Assembly: GCA_003523255.1 (NCBI GenBank)
Contig: DPGH01000003.1
Location: 554 to 49,626 of the forward strand
Origin: Clostridiales bacterium
Lineage (GTDB): Bacteria; Bacillota; Clostridia; Christensenellales; Borkfalkiaceae
Direction: 5' to 3'
Length of the DNA stretch: 49,073 nt
Shown: one piece after another, positions 8,163 through 15,403 of the stretch
Layout: every line of letters starts with the position of its first letter
How positions within the stretch are numbered: position 1 is the stretch's first letter
Notes under the pieces: model-generated
What the model was told of the DNA's origin: nothing
Database searches by the model: none
The model's input: the letters and a program-made list of their open reading frames with translations, nothing else
Position numbers and translations under genes: made by a program

Positions 8163-9017
8163 TTACGCTACGGAGTTGCCGAAAGAATTGCGTATGGCGG
8201 TTTCTAAAAGAGAAGATCTTTCTTCTTTAGAAATTTTAGCAAGCGCGTCGTTGATGGCGGTAAGATATTCGCTGCCCTTTTTAAGACCTACAGATATTTC
8301 CACGTCGCCGGGGGTAGTGGTAAAGCCGGTATCGTTATTCACGAGAGGGATATAGGTAAATTCGCTGTTTGCGGCGCAGTCTGCCTGCGCGCCGGGGTCC
8401 TCTGCTACGTAACCGTCTACCGCTTTGGTTTTAAGCGCGTTTATCATAAGCGGAAAACTTTCCATAGGCGTGGCGCGGGTTATGCCGAAAGCGGGACCCT
8501 GCGCATTTAACGCTTTGTCGTGAAATGTACCGTTCTGCGCGACGATTTTCGCTCCGTTAAAATCCGCAAGAGTTTTTGCGTTTGCGAATTTTCCGCCTTC
8601 TTCGGCTTTACGAACGACTATAACGAGTTGACTGGTGTAGTACGGTTCGGAAAAGTCTATGCTTTCTTTTCTTTCGTCCGTTCTGCTCATGCCGGCGATT
8701 ATAAAGTCGAGCGCGCCCGATTGAACGGCGGGGATAAGGGCGTCCCATTCATATTTGACTATAACGAGTTCTTTGCCGAGACTTTCCGCTATTTTTTTAG
8801 CGATAAGCACGTCGTATCCGTTGGCGTAGCCGGGCGCGTTGCTGATTTTTAGCGCGCCGTTTTCGTCGGTCGTTTGAGTATAGTTGAACGGGGCGTAGCC
8901 GCATTCCATACCGACGTAGAGTTTGTCAGGGTCTTTTTGGTTGCCGCAGGCGGTAAACGAAAAGAGAGCGCACACGGACATTAACGCCGCGATAAGGATG
9001 GTGAGAAGTTTTTTCAT
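8163..9017 (-). CDS. Polar amino-acid ABC transporter, substrate-binding lipoprotein (probable lysine binding)
   Basis: Extracellular solute-binding protein family 3, 284 residues. The signal peptide MKKLLTILIAALMSVCALFS ends in a lipobox FTAC, so Cys24 should be lipidated and hold the protein on the outer face of the membrane. The mature part opens with the family strand KLYVGMECGYAPFNY and contains GYDVLIAKKIAESLG, ALIPAVQSGALDFIIAGMSRTDERK (split here by the ligand loop) and IDFSEPYY, all typical of lysine/arginine/ornithine- and glutamine-type binding proteins. The SGMSxTxxR segment binds the ligand's alpha-carboxylate in the family. First gene of the operon; a clear AAAGGAG ribosome site precedes the ATG. 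Expression should fall when lysine is abundant, through the upstream riboswitch. Confidence 0.93.
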   Translation of the reverse strand: MKKLLTILIAALMSVCALFSFTACGNQKDPDKLYVGMECGYAPFNYTQTTDENGALKISNAPGYANGYDVLIAKKIAESLGKELVIVKYEWDALIPAVQSGALDFIIAGMSRTDERKESIDFSEPYYTSQLVIVVRKAEEGGKFANAKTLADFNGAKIVAQNGTFHDKALNAQGPAFGITRATPMESFPLMINALKTKAVDGYVAEDPGAQADCAANSEFTYIPLVNNDTGFTTTPGDVEISVGLKKGSEYLTAINDALAKISKEERSSLLETAIRNSFGNSVA

Positions 9018-9050
9018 TGCTTTTTCTCCTTTAAGAAAAATTTTGTAATA

Positions 9051-9079
9051 AAAAAATCACGGTACTATCAAATACCGTG
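9051..9079 (-). terminator. Riboswitch-controlled terminator of the lysine-type ABC operon
   Basis: On the minus strand, CACGGTA (read as complement of 9073-9079) pairs with TACCGTG (9058-9064) around an 8-base loop, followed by a run of seven T (9051-9057 complement). It sits between the riboswitch aptamer and the first gene. Its 5' side and loop (TATTTGATAG) can instead pair along ten positions, two of them G-U, with CTATTGAATA at the end of the aptamer, giving an antiterminator. Confidence 0.87.
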
Positions 9080-9107
9080 AGCGATGAAAAAATTTCGTCC
9101 GTATATT

Positions 9108-9272
9108 CAATAGCGCAACGCGGAAAAACTCCCGCGACAGTCGGACGGGTATTTCCCGTTCGCCCAGACGATAATTCTTCGGGCAAGAAAAATCTCTTCG
9201 GCGTCCTCTCCTTTACCACGGACGGCTTAAAGCCCTGCCGCCGCTTGTCATATCGGACGCGCCTCTATTTGA
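9108..9272 (-). promoter_or_regulatory. Lysine riboswitch (L-box) aptamer
   Basis: Read on the minus strand, the leader shows the conserved lysine-riboswitch blocks in order: AATAGAGGCGCG, then AAAGGAGAGGACGCCGAAG, then CTGGGCGAACGGGAAAT, then CCCGTCCGACTGTCGC. P1 closes between AATAG..GCGC at the start (9262-9272) and GCGCTATT at the end (9109-9116). P5 forms GCGGGA / TTCCGC just before it. This layout lines up position by position with the lysC leader of Bacillus. With lysine bound, P1 forms and the terminator at 9051-9079 folds; without lysine the 3' side of P1 joins an antiterminator. It therefore turns the transporter off when lysine is plentiful. Confidence 0.92.
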
Positions 9273-9287
9273 TTTTTTATTGCGTTC

Positions 9288-9316
9288 ACTATACCCTATA
9301 AAATCGGATATGTCAA
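9288..9316 (-). promoter_or_regulatory. Promoter of the riboswitch-controlled ABC operon
   Basis: On the minus strand, TTGACA (9311-9316) is followed by a 17-base spacer and TATAGT (9288-9293). Transcription would start about 10 bases before the aptamer's first helix. Confidence 0.85.
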
Positions 9317-9365
9317 CGAATTTTATAAAGTTTTTTTAAATTTTTTACTTTTTTACCCTTTTTCG

Positions 9366-10154
9366 TCAGGTAAGTTTAAGTTTACGATAGGTTAAAGGCG
9401 AAATGTTTTCTTTCTTTTTAAACATAAGACAAAGATAATTGCTTGAAGAAAAACCGCATCTTTTTGCGATTTCCGTTACCGAAAGGTCTGTGGATACGAG
9501 GAGTTTTTTAACTTCTTCTATCCGCGCGAGCAAAATATAATTGCCGAGCGAGTACTTATAATAAGACTGAAACTGCTTTCTCACGTACGGAACCGAAAAG
9601 TTGAAGTGCTTTGCGATTTTTTCGAGAGATAAAGGCTCCGCCAGATGCTGATTGATATATTCTATTATTCTGTAAACGGTGATGGGCACGGGCTTTCTGC
9701 TCGTTTCGCGCGTGCCGGGGTCTTTAAGAAATTCTTCTATTTTAAATATAATGTACCCGAAAACCGATTGAAGTCGCTCGTCTTTATACGGCGTGGAGTC
9801 GTCTATAGACAAAAGTTCTTCTAATACGGGTATCGCCAAAGACATATTCGCGTCGGAAATTTCCCTTACGTGGTGCGGTAAAAACTCGTCGAGTATCTTT
9901 TGGTGATACGGCGAAAGCGCCGCGGGAAAAACGTTAAGGTTATATCTTAAAAAAGGACCGCCGCCCGTCAGATGCTTGGTGTCCGGCGGAACGACCGCTA
10001 TCGAACAGTTGCAAAGGCGATAAGAAGTATCGCCTATAAAAAACATTCTGTCGCCCCTTACGAGAAACTGTATCTCGTAATGTTCGTGCATATGCGTCTG
10101 ATGCATCGATATGTCGCTTACCGATTCGTATTTCTCAATGTTTATCAAAGACAT
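9366..10154 (-). CDS. AraC-family transcriptional regulator
   Basis: A 262-residue sugar-type AraC/XylS regulator. The N-terminal cupin-like sensing domain has HMHEHYEIQFLVRG and VVPPDTKHLTGGG (residues about 18-65), with histidine positions usual for effector pockets. The C-terminal half holds two helix-turn-helix units: PLSLEKIAKHFNFSVPYVRK and DLSVTEIAKRCGFSSSNYLC, then the family end FKKKENISPLTYR. A GGAGG ribosome site precedes the ATG. It is transcribed away from the glycosidase-like gene at 10381, and the 226 bases between contain three repeats of TTTTATRTAG, so it most likely activates that gene in response to a carbohydrate. The ligand cannot be told from the sequence. Confidence 0.92.
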   Translation of the reverse strand: MSLINIEKYESVSDISMHQTHMHEHYEIQFLVRGDRMFFIGDTSYRLCNCSIAVVPPDTKHLTGGGPFLRYNLNVFPAALSPYHQKILDEFLPHHVREISDANMSLAIPVLEELLSIDDSTPYKDERLQSVFGYIIFKIEEFLKDPGTRETSRKPVPITVYRIIEYINQHLAEPLSLEKIAKHFNFSVPYVRKQFQSYYKYSLGNYILLARIEEVKKLLVSTDLSVTEIAKRCGFSSSNYLCLMFKKKENISPLTYRKLKLT

Positions 10155-10241
10155 CGCAAACCTCCGCGTTTTTTACGCCTTAGTATCAGATATATTTATT
10201 TACGCGTAAATTATACCACTTACGTTTGAAATTTACAACAT

Positions 10242-10352
10242 TTTTATGTAGTTTTAATTCGGGTATAATTCGTTTGCAAATTAAAAACGTTCGTTTTATG
10301 TAGAAAGTTTTACGATTTTATATAGCGTAACGGGTTATTCGTGCGGTATAAT
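10242..10352 (+). promoter_or_regulatory. Candidate AraC-regulated promoter of the glycosidase-like gene
   Basis: TTTTATGTAG occurs at 10242-10251 and 10294-10303, and the near copy TTTTATATAG at 10316-10325. The last two are 22 bases apart, the usual spacing of AraC half-sites. The proximal copy touches the -35 position of a promoter whose TATAAT lies at 10347-10352 and which lacks a recognisable -35 box, as expected for an activator-dependent promoter. A further TATAAT at 10264-10269 might serve as an alternative start. Confidence 0.5.
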
Positions 10353-10380
10353 GATTAAAAAAAGATAAAAGGGGTCGATT

Positions 10381-11712
10381 ATGGAGGGAACCGTAAAACG
10401 CGTTTTCGGTTACGCGAGAGAATATAAGCAAAATCCTTATCAGGGGTTTACGAGTTTTCAGCATTTCAGGGGAGGCAAACTGTATTCTGACGCAGTTGCG
10501 GGCGCAGGCAATTCCGCCGGTTGCGAAACGGAAAATTACGAATGCTATCCCGTTACCGCGGGCGTAGAAGAAAACGGTTGGGCTCAAGGCTTTTACCCGG
10601 ACACCTCAGTTGCGTACATAAGGGTGCTTTGGAAGGAGTTTGAACCCGAGCAAGGGAAATACGATTACGATTTTATACAGGATATAATAGATAAGGCGCG
10701 CGCACACAGGCAAACGCTTATGTTCCGCATAATGCCGCACAGCACTTGTGAAAGAGACGACGTGCCCGAATGGCTTAAAAAAATAGTGGACTGCCCTGCG
10801 CGCCCCGCGGGTAAAAGGGTAAAAGACTCTCCGACGGACGAAAGGTATTTAGAATATTTCGGCACGGCGATTGAAAAGTTTGCGGAAAGGTTCGACGATT
10901 GCGACGTACTCGACATAGTGGATATATGTTTGCCCGGCTCCTGGGGAGAGGGGTATAAACTTGAAAGATATTCCGAGCAGTCGCTTAAAAAGTTTATGGA
11001 CGTGTACGTAAGGTGCTTTAATAAAACGCATCTTGTAGGGCAGGTCGCTTCGCCCGAACTTATAAACTACGTGCGCTGCTTTAAGCCCGTGGGCTGGAGA
11101 GGAGACGGAACGGGTTCGCCTTTTCATATGAACGGGTATTTTCAACAGGCGGTAGAGGCTATGCCGAAAGACGTGTGGAAAACCGCGCCCGTGTCGTTTG
11201 AAAGTTTTTGGTGGCTTACGGAGTGGCTTCGCCACGGCTGGGATATAGACGATATTATAGAAAAAACGCTCGGCTGGCATTTGTCTAACTTTAACGCAAA
11301 ATCTTTTCCCGTACCGAACGAGTGGAAGGATAAAATCGATTACTGGCTTTCTAAAATGGGTTACCATTATAAGATAGACTTTGCCGAAACGAGTGAAAAA
11401 GCCGAAAACGGCGTTTTTACTCTTAAACTCGGCATAGACAACGTAGGCGTTGCGCCCATATACAATAAGTTGCCGCTTATCGTAAAACTTAAATCGAAAG
11501 AAAGTTCTGCGGAAATCAGGACGGACGTTGATATAACCAAGTGGCTCCCCGGTAAAGCGGAGGAAAATATCGTGGTATCAGTTCCCGAAGGGTTTTCGGG
11601 TAAAATCACCGTGGAGATAGGCGTAAAAGATATTTACGGCGAGGGGTTGGCTTTTGCTACCAACGCCGAGCGGGACGGTGATTTTTACGTCGTAGGCGAG
11701 GTTTTAGCGTAA
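10381..11712 (+). CDS. Putative glycoside hydrolase-like protein (TIM barrel plus beta-sandwich, DUF4832-like)
   Basis: A 443-residue cytoplasmic protein (no signal peptide). The first ~310 residues look like a clan A glycosidase barrel: AYIRVLWKEFEPEQGKYDYD (an early barrel strand as in GH42-like proteins), LMFRIMPHS, DVLDIVDICLPGSWGEGYK (possible acid/base Glu after strand 4) and PVSFESFWWL (possible second Glu near strand 7). The last ~110 residues are strand-rich (TLKLGIDNVGVAPIYNKLPL) and resemble the C-terminal beta-sandwich of DUF4832-type proteins. The catalytic roles are guesses. An AAGGGG ribosome site supports the ATG. It is divergent from and presumably controlled by the AraC regulator at 9366-10154; no transporter or second enzyme is next to it. 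Substrate unknown. Confidence 0.65.
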   Translation: MEGTVKRVFGYAREYKQNPYQGFTSFQHFRGGKLYSDAVAGAGNSAGCETENYECYPVTAGVEENGWAQGFYPDTSVAYIRVLWKEFEPEQGKYDYDFIQDIIDKARAHRQTLMFRIMPHSTCERDDVPEWLKKIVDCPARPAGKRVKDSPTDERYLEYFGTAIEKFAERFDDCDVLDIVDICLPGSWGEGYKLERYSEQSLKKFMDVYVRCFNKTHLVGQVASPELINYVRCFKPVGWRGDGTGSPFHMNGYFQQAVEAMPKDVWKTAPVSFESFWWLTEWLRHGWDIDDIIEKTLGWHLSNFNAKSFPVPNEWKDKIDYWLSKMGYHYKIDFAETSEKAENGVFTLKLGIDNVGVAPIYNKLPLIVKLKSKESSAEIRTDVDITKWLPGKAEENIVVSVPEGFSGKITVEIGVKDIYGEGLAFATNAERDGDFYVVGEVLA

Positions 11713-11797
11713 AACGCGTAGGTTTTTGCAATAAAACCGCAAAAACGCAATTTTTATCGATTTTTTATAAAATTTAAAAACTTTTTGCAAAAATCGT

Positions 11798-11826
11798 TTG
11801 ACATATACTTTTCAAGCCGCTATAAT
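11798..11826 (+). promoter_or_regulatory. Promoter of the liv leader and operon
   Basis: TTGACA (11798-11803), 17-base spacer, TATAAT (11821-11826): a full consensus promoter. Transcription should start near 11833, about 20 bases before the leader peptide start codon. Confidence 0.92.
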
Positions 11827-11853
11827 GCAAGAAAAAGTTCGGAGCAAAAAATA

Positions 11854-11958
11854 ATGACTTCCGCAGTAAATTGCAGAAAATTTAATAACGTCGTCGTCAT
11901 TATTATACGAGTCCTTCTAATTAGATTGGGCTCTGTTTTGCATACGAACGGAAATTAA
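11854..11958 (+). CDS. liv leader peptide (branched-chain amino-acid attenuator)
   Basis: A 34-codon reading frame with its own ribosome site (GGAG, nine bases before the ATG). Residues 13-25 read VVVIIIRVLLIRL, so 11 of 13 codons are for valine, isoleucine or leucine; two more Val/Leu pairs follow (residues 25 and 28-29). It lies between a consensus promoter and a terminator, directly upstream of the branched-chain amino-acid importer. This is the hallmark of ribosome-mediated attenuation as in ilv leaders of enterobacteria. The peptide probably has no function of its own; slow translation of the Val/Ile/Leu codons when those aminoacyl-tRNAs are scarce would steer the RNA away from the terminator at 11988-12025. 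Confidence 0.85.
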   Translation: MTSAVNCRKFNNVVVIIIRVLLIRLGSVLHTNGN

Positions 11959-11987
11959 ACCGAAACGGTTTAACCTCGGCAAGTATT

Positions 11988-12025
11988 CAAAGCAAAGCCC
12001 GAAAGAAAAGGCTTTGCTTTTTTTT
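11988..12025 (+). terminator. Attenuator (terminator) of the liv operon
   Basis: CAAAGCAAAGCCC (11988-12000) pairs with GGCTTTGCTTT (12010-12020), followed by eight T (12018-12025). Its 5' arm can alternatively pair with GGGCTCTGTTTTG (11928-11940) inside the leader peptide, 13 positions with one mismatch and one G-U, forming an antiterminator. That segment in turn can pair with GAGTCC (11909-11914), next to the Val/Ile codon run. The three mutually exclusive helices form a classical 1:2, 2:3, 3:4 attenuator. Confidence 0.88.
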
Positions 12026-12095
12026 ATTGTCGTAACCGGTGCGGCGATAAAAAAGAATATAAAACAAAAAATTTTTTTGAAGGAGAAAAAAGAAA

Positions 12096-13259
12096 ATGAA
12101 AAAGAACTTTTTGAAAGTCGCCTGCGCCGCAATGGCGCTCGCGGTGGGCGTAACCTCGGCTGCGGCTTGCGGCAGCAGTGAAGAAGCGTATTTTATAGGC
12201 GCGAGCGGTCCTCTTACGGGCGGCGCGGCGTCTTACGGAATAGCCGTTCAGAACGGCGCATCGATGGCGATTGAAGAAATCAACGCCGCCGGCGGACTTG
12301 ACGGAGTGAATTTAAAATTCGAAATGCTTGACGACGCGCACGATTCGACCAAGGTGCCCAACAACTTTTCTAACCTTTTAGAAAAGGGTATGCAGGTTTC
12401 GCTCGGTTGCGTTACGACCGTACCTTGCCTTGAATTCAAGAACTATGCGAGAGAAAACGAAGTGTTCTTTTTAACTCCCTCCGCGACCGGCACCGACGTA
12501 CCGGACGGAGAACACGGCGCGTTCCAGATGTGCTTTACCGACCCTGCGCAGGGTACCAAAGCCGCGGAATACGTAAAAGCGAACGCTTCCGATAAAAAGA
12601 TAGGCGTTTTGTATAAATCGGACGACGATTATTCCAAGGGAATACACGACGCGTTTATGGCGGAATTTACCGACGCCGAAAAAGCGAATATCAAAACGGC
12701 TTCGTTTATAGAATCTACCGATTTCTCTTCGCAAATCGCACAACTTAAAGATTGCAACTTTATATTCCTGCCCGTTTACACCGAGCCCGCGTCTAAATTT
12801 ATGGTACAGGCAAAAGACAAGGTAGCCACTGACGCGATATATTTCGGTTGCGACGGACTGGACGGGGTTGATAAGGTAGAAGGCTTCGATATAAACTCTA
12901 TCCCGCAGGAGGTGTCTTATCTGTCGCACTTTAACGCAAACGCAACAACCGGCAAAGCGGGCGAGTTTGTAAGAAAGTATACCGAAAAATACGGCACGGA
13001 TACGTTAAATCAATTCGGCGCTTCCGCTTACGACTGCGTATACGCTTTGTTCGACGCGATGAAAGCGGCGAAGGACGCGGGTAAAAACGTTTCCCCGAGT
13101 ACGAGCGCTGCCGATTTTTGCAAAATTCTTATAGAAGAATTCACTACGGACGGTTTCACGTTCAGCGGCGCGACCGGTACCAACGTTAAATGGAATAAAG
13201 ACGGTACCGTTTCCAAAACGCCCGAAAAGAATATAGTAAAAGCGGCTACGAACGCTTAA
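12096..13259 (+). CDS. livK: Branched-chain amino-acid ABC transporter, substrate-binding lipoprotein
   Basis: Periplasmic-binding-protein-like lipoprotein of the LivJ/LivK family, 387 residues, held on the outer face of the membrane. The signal peptide MKKNFLKVACAAMALAVGVT ends in a lipobox around AAAC (Cys25). The mature protein begins with YFIGASGPLTGGAASYGIAV, then GASMAIEEINAAGGLDG, the conserved first-lobe start of the family, followed by KFEMLDDAHDSTKV. The Ser/Thr-rich loop LTPSATGTDV contributes to ligand alpha-amino/carboxyl binding in relatives. AAGGAG lies before the ATG. First structural gene of livKHMGF, controlled by the leader-peptide attenuator. Exact ligand preference (Leu, Ile or Val) cannot be read, but the leader codons support branched-chain amino acids. 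Confidence 0.94.
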   Translation: MKKNFLKVACAAMALAVGVTSAAACGSSEEAYFIGASGPLTGGAASYGIAVQNGASMAIEEINAAGGLDGVNLKFEMLDDAHDSTKVPNNFSNLLEKGMQVSLGCVTTVPCLEFKNYARENEVFFLTPSATGTDVPDGEHGAFQMCFTDPAQGTKAAEYVKANASDKKIGVLYKSDDDYSKGIHDAFMAEFTDAEKANIKTASFIESTDFSSQIAQLKDCNFIFLPVYTEPASKFMVQAKDKVATDAIYFGCDGLDGVDKVEGFDINSIPQEVSYLSHFNANATTGKAGEFVRKYTEKYGTDTLNQFGASAYDCVYALFDAMKAAKDAGKNVSPSTSAADFCKILIEEFTTDGFTFSGATGTNVKWNKDGTVSKTPEKNIVKAATNA

Positions 13260-13277
13260 TTCGTAAAAATAAACGAG

Positions 13278-13305
13278 CGGCGGTCGCCTTATCCGGCGAC
13301 CGCCG
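13278..13305 (+). other. Intercistronic hairpin between livK and livH
   Basis: CGGCGGTCGCC (13278-13288) pairs perfectly with GGCGACCGCCG (13295-13305) around a TTATCC loop, with no T run after it. In binding-protein transporters such GC-rich hairpins protect the upstream mRNA or cut down read-through, so that the binding protein is made in excess over the membrane subunits. That role is an inference here. Confidence 0.7.
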
Positions 13306-13323
13306 ACGCTTTCGGAGTAATAG

Positions 13324-14199
13324 ATGATAACGATTTTAGACACATTGATTAACGGGCTGAGTTTAGGCGGCGTTTACGCGCTTATCGCGCTCGGCTATAC
13401 TATGGTTTACGGTATAGCCAAAATGCTTAACTTTGCCCACGGCGACATTATTATGGTCGGCGGGTATACTATAATGGTTTTTTTCAACCTTATGGGCTTG
13501 CCGCTCGTCGCCGCGCTTTTTGCCGTACTTATTTGTATAGTGTTCGGCATATGCATCGAAAGGTTTGCGTATAAACCGCTTCGGGGCGCTTCGCCGCTCG
13601 CCGTGCTTATAACGGCAATCGGCGTAAGTTACCTTTTACAGAGCGTCGCTCAGATGATATACGGCTCCGCTCCTAAAATGGTCGTTCTCGCAGACCTCGG
13701 CGTTATTTCGCTCGGCGCGCTTAATATAAGCGTTTCCACCCTTTTAACGCTTCTCGTTTCGATTGCTATAATGGTTGCGCTTACGCTTTTCGTAAATAAA
13801 ACCAAAACGGGCAAAGCGATGCTTGCCGTGTCGGAGGATAAGGGCGCGTCGCAACTCGTCGGTATAAGCGTAAACGCGATTATCGCTATTACTTTCGCTA
13901 TAGGTTCCGCGCTCGCCGCGGTCGCGGGATTGTTCCTTATTCTTAAAAGTCCTTCGGTTTCGGTAACCATGGGCGCAATGCCCGGTATAAAAGCGTTTAC
14001 GGCTGCGGTTATCGGCGGTATTGGGTCTATCCCGGGCGCAATGCTCGGCGGAATAGCGCTCGGCATAATAGAAACCGTTTGCCTTATGATACCACCGCTT
14101 GCGCCGTACACGGTGGCGGTGGAGTTTGCGATACTTATCGTTATACTTCTCGTTAAACCTACGGGGCTTCTCGGTAAAAAGAGGAGGGAAAAAGTATAA
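13324..14199 (+). CDS. livH: Branched-chain amino-acid ABC transporter, permease LivH
   Basis: Integral membrane subunit, 291 residues, rich in hydrophobic helices (about eight spans). Family landmarks: GLSLGGVYALIALGYTMVYG at residues 9-28, LNFAHGDIIMVGGY just after, the long loop with RPLRGASPLAVLITAIG-like sequence (here KPLRGASPLAVLITAIG), and KAFTAAVIGGIGSIPGAMLGG near residue 220, the cytoplasmic segment that contacts the ATPases. The GTAATAG context before the ATG gives a GGAG ribosome site. Its stop codon overlaps the ATG of livM (TAATG), indicating coupled translation. Works as a heterodimer with LivM. Confidence 0.95.
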   Translation: MITILDTLINGLSLGGVYALIALGYTMVYGIAKMLNFAHGDIIMVGGYTIMVFFNLMGLPLVAALFAVLICIVFGICIERFAYKPLRGASPLAVLITAIGVSYLLQSVAQMIYGSAPKMVVLADLGVISLGALNISVSTLLTLLVSIAIMVALTLFVNKTKTGKAMLAVSEDKGASQLVGISVNAIIAITFAIGSALAAVAGLFLILKSPSVSVTMGAMPGIKAFTAAVIGGIGSIPGAMLGGIALGIIETVCLMIPPLAPYTVAVEFAILIVILLVKPTGLLGKKRREKV

Positions 14200-15401
14200 T
14201 GAGCAACGAATTTACTACATATCTTTCTAACGTTAAAAAAGGTTATAAAGTCAAAAATCACGTTACGTATTACGTATTGCTTGCGTTTATCGCGGTTTAC
14301 GGAATAATGGGTGCGTGCGGCGCGCTTAAACTTTCTCAACTCGTATTGTTGCAGGAAATCGGTTACACGATTATCGCCGCGGTGTCTTTGTCGCTCGTGG
14401 TAGGGTTCCTCGGCGAACTTTCGTTAGGACACGCCGCGTTTATGAGTCTCGGCGCGTACATCGGCGGATACATGCAGACTTACGTGTTCGGCGGACTTAC
14501 GGCGTTTTCTCCGCTTCTTTCGATTATAGTCGCAATGATTATCGGCGGCGTGGTAGCGGCGGTGTTCGGGTTTGTGATAGGTTTGCCCGCACTCAGGCTT
14601 AAAGGCGATTATCTTGCGATTGTTACGCTTGCTTTTTGCGAAATAGTCAAAACGGTGTTTCAAAACTCCAACGCGTTCGGCGGCGCGCTCGGCATGTCTA
14701 CTTATAAATACCCGCAAAAAACCATGTTTTTAGTTTCTTTCGTTATGGTCGTGGTTACCGTCGCGCTGATACAAAATCTTATCAGAAGCAAACACGGCAG
14801 GGCGATAATGGCTATCCGCGATAACGAAATCGCCGCGAGAGCCATGGGCGTAAACGTAACGTACTATAAACTTATGGTTTTCGTTTTATCGGCGTTTTTT
14901 GCGGGAATCGCGGGCGTGCTTTTCTCTAACGGCGTAAACCGTATAGACAGTAAAGTATTCGATTATAACTACTCGATAAACATTCTCGTTATGGTAGTTC
15001 TCGGCGGAATGGGTAACATTAACGGCACTATAATCGCCTCCGTTCTTATCGTGTTTATAAATAATAAACTCGGCGTTTTGCTTACGGGTAGGCTCGCCGC
15101 GCTTAAAAACCTTATTTACGCGCTTATACTTATTCTTATAGTTATTTACAACAACGCGCCTAAACTCAAATCTTTCAGAGAAAAACACAATTTCCGCGTG
15201 TACTGGAACAAATTTACCGCTTGGGTAGTTAAATTGTTCACGAAAAAACAGCCCGCGGTCGACCCCGCGAAAGAGACTGAATCCAACGCGGACTGGTCCA
15301 AAATTCCTACCAAGGTAGAAATGGACGCGATACTTTCAACCGATTTAACGCCGGACGACAGTTACGTGCCGGATAAACCCGATAAACCGCAAGGAGAATA
15401 G
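14199..15401 (+). CDS. livM: Branched-chain amino-acid ABC transporter, permease LivM
   Basis: Second membrane subunit, 400 residues. Conserved parts: LSLVVGFLGELSLGHAAFMS with GAYIGGY after it (residues about 65-90), RLKGDYLAIVTLAFCEIVK, AIRDNEIAARAMGVNVTYYK (ATPase contact loop) and the late GGMGNINGTIIASV. The last ~80 residues are unusual: after the final span the chain continues with a basic stretch, then an acidic, proline-rich tail (DPAKETESNADW ... DDSYVPDKPDKPQGE), not part of the standard LivM fold and presumably cytoplasmic. Overlaps livH by one base; livG follows after two bases with AAGGAG inside the tail coding sequence. Confidence 0.94.
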   Translation: MSNEFTTYLSNVKKGYKVKNHVTYYVLLAFIAVYGIMGACGALKLSQLVLLQEIGYTIIAAVSLSLVVGFLGELSLGHAAFMSLGAYIGGYMQTYVFGGLTAFSPLLSIIVAMIIGGVVAAVFGFVIGLPALRLKGDYLAIVTLAFCEIVKTVFQNSNAFGGALGMSTYKYPQKTMFLVSFVMVVVTVALIQNLIRSKHGRAIMAIRDNEIAARAMGVNVTYYKLMVFVLSAFFAGIAGVLFSNGVNRIDSKVFDYNYSINILVMVVLGGMGNINGTIIASVLIVFINNKLGVLLTGRLAALKNLIYALILILIVIYNNAPKLKSFREKHNFRVYWNKFTAWVVKLFTKKQPAVDPAKETESNADWSKIPTKVEMDAILSTDLTPDDSYVPDKPDKPQGE

Positions 15402-15403
15402 AA

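Noticed and set aside
11955..11973. Perfect hairpin TTAAACCG-AAA-CGGTTTAA at the leader peptide stop codon as a separate terminator
   Set aside because: No T run follows; if it matters it is as a pause or spacer helix inside the attenuator.
11827..12095. T-box riboswitch as the liv leader
   Set aside because: The T-box consensus (AGGGTGGAACCGCG-type) is absent, whereas a Val/Ile/Leu-rich leader frame and alternative helices are present.
13650..14339. 229-codon minus-strand frame across livH and livM
   Set aside because: Lies opposite two clear permease genes and spans their overlap; no ribosome site.
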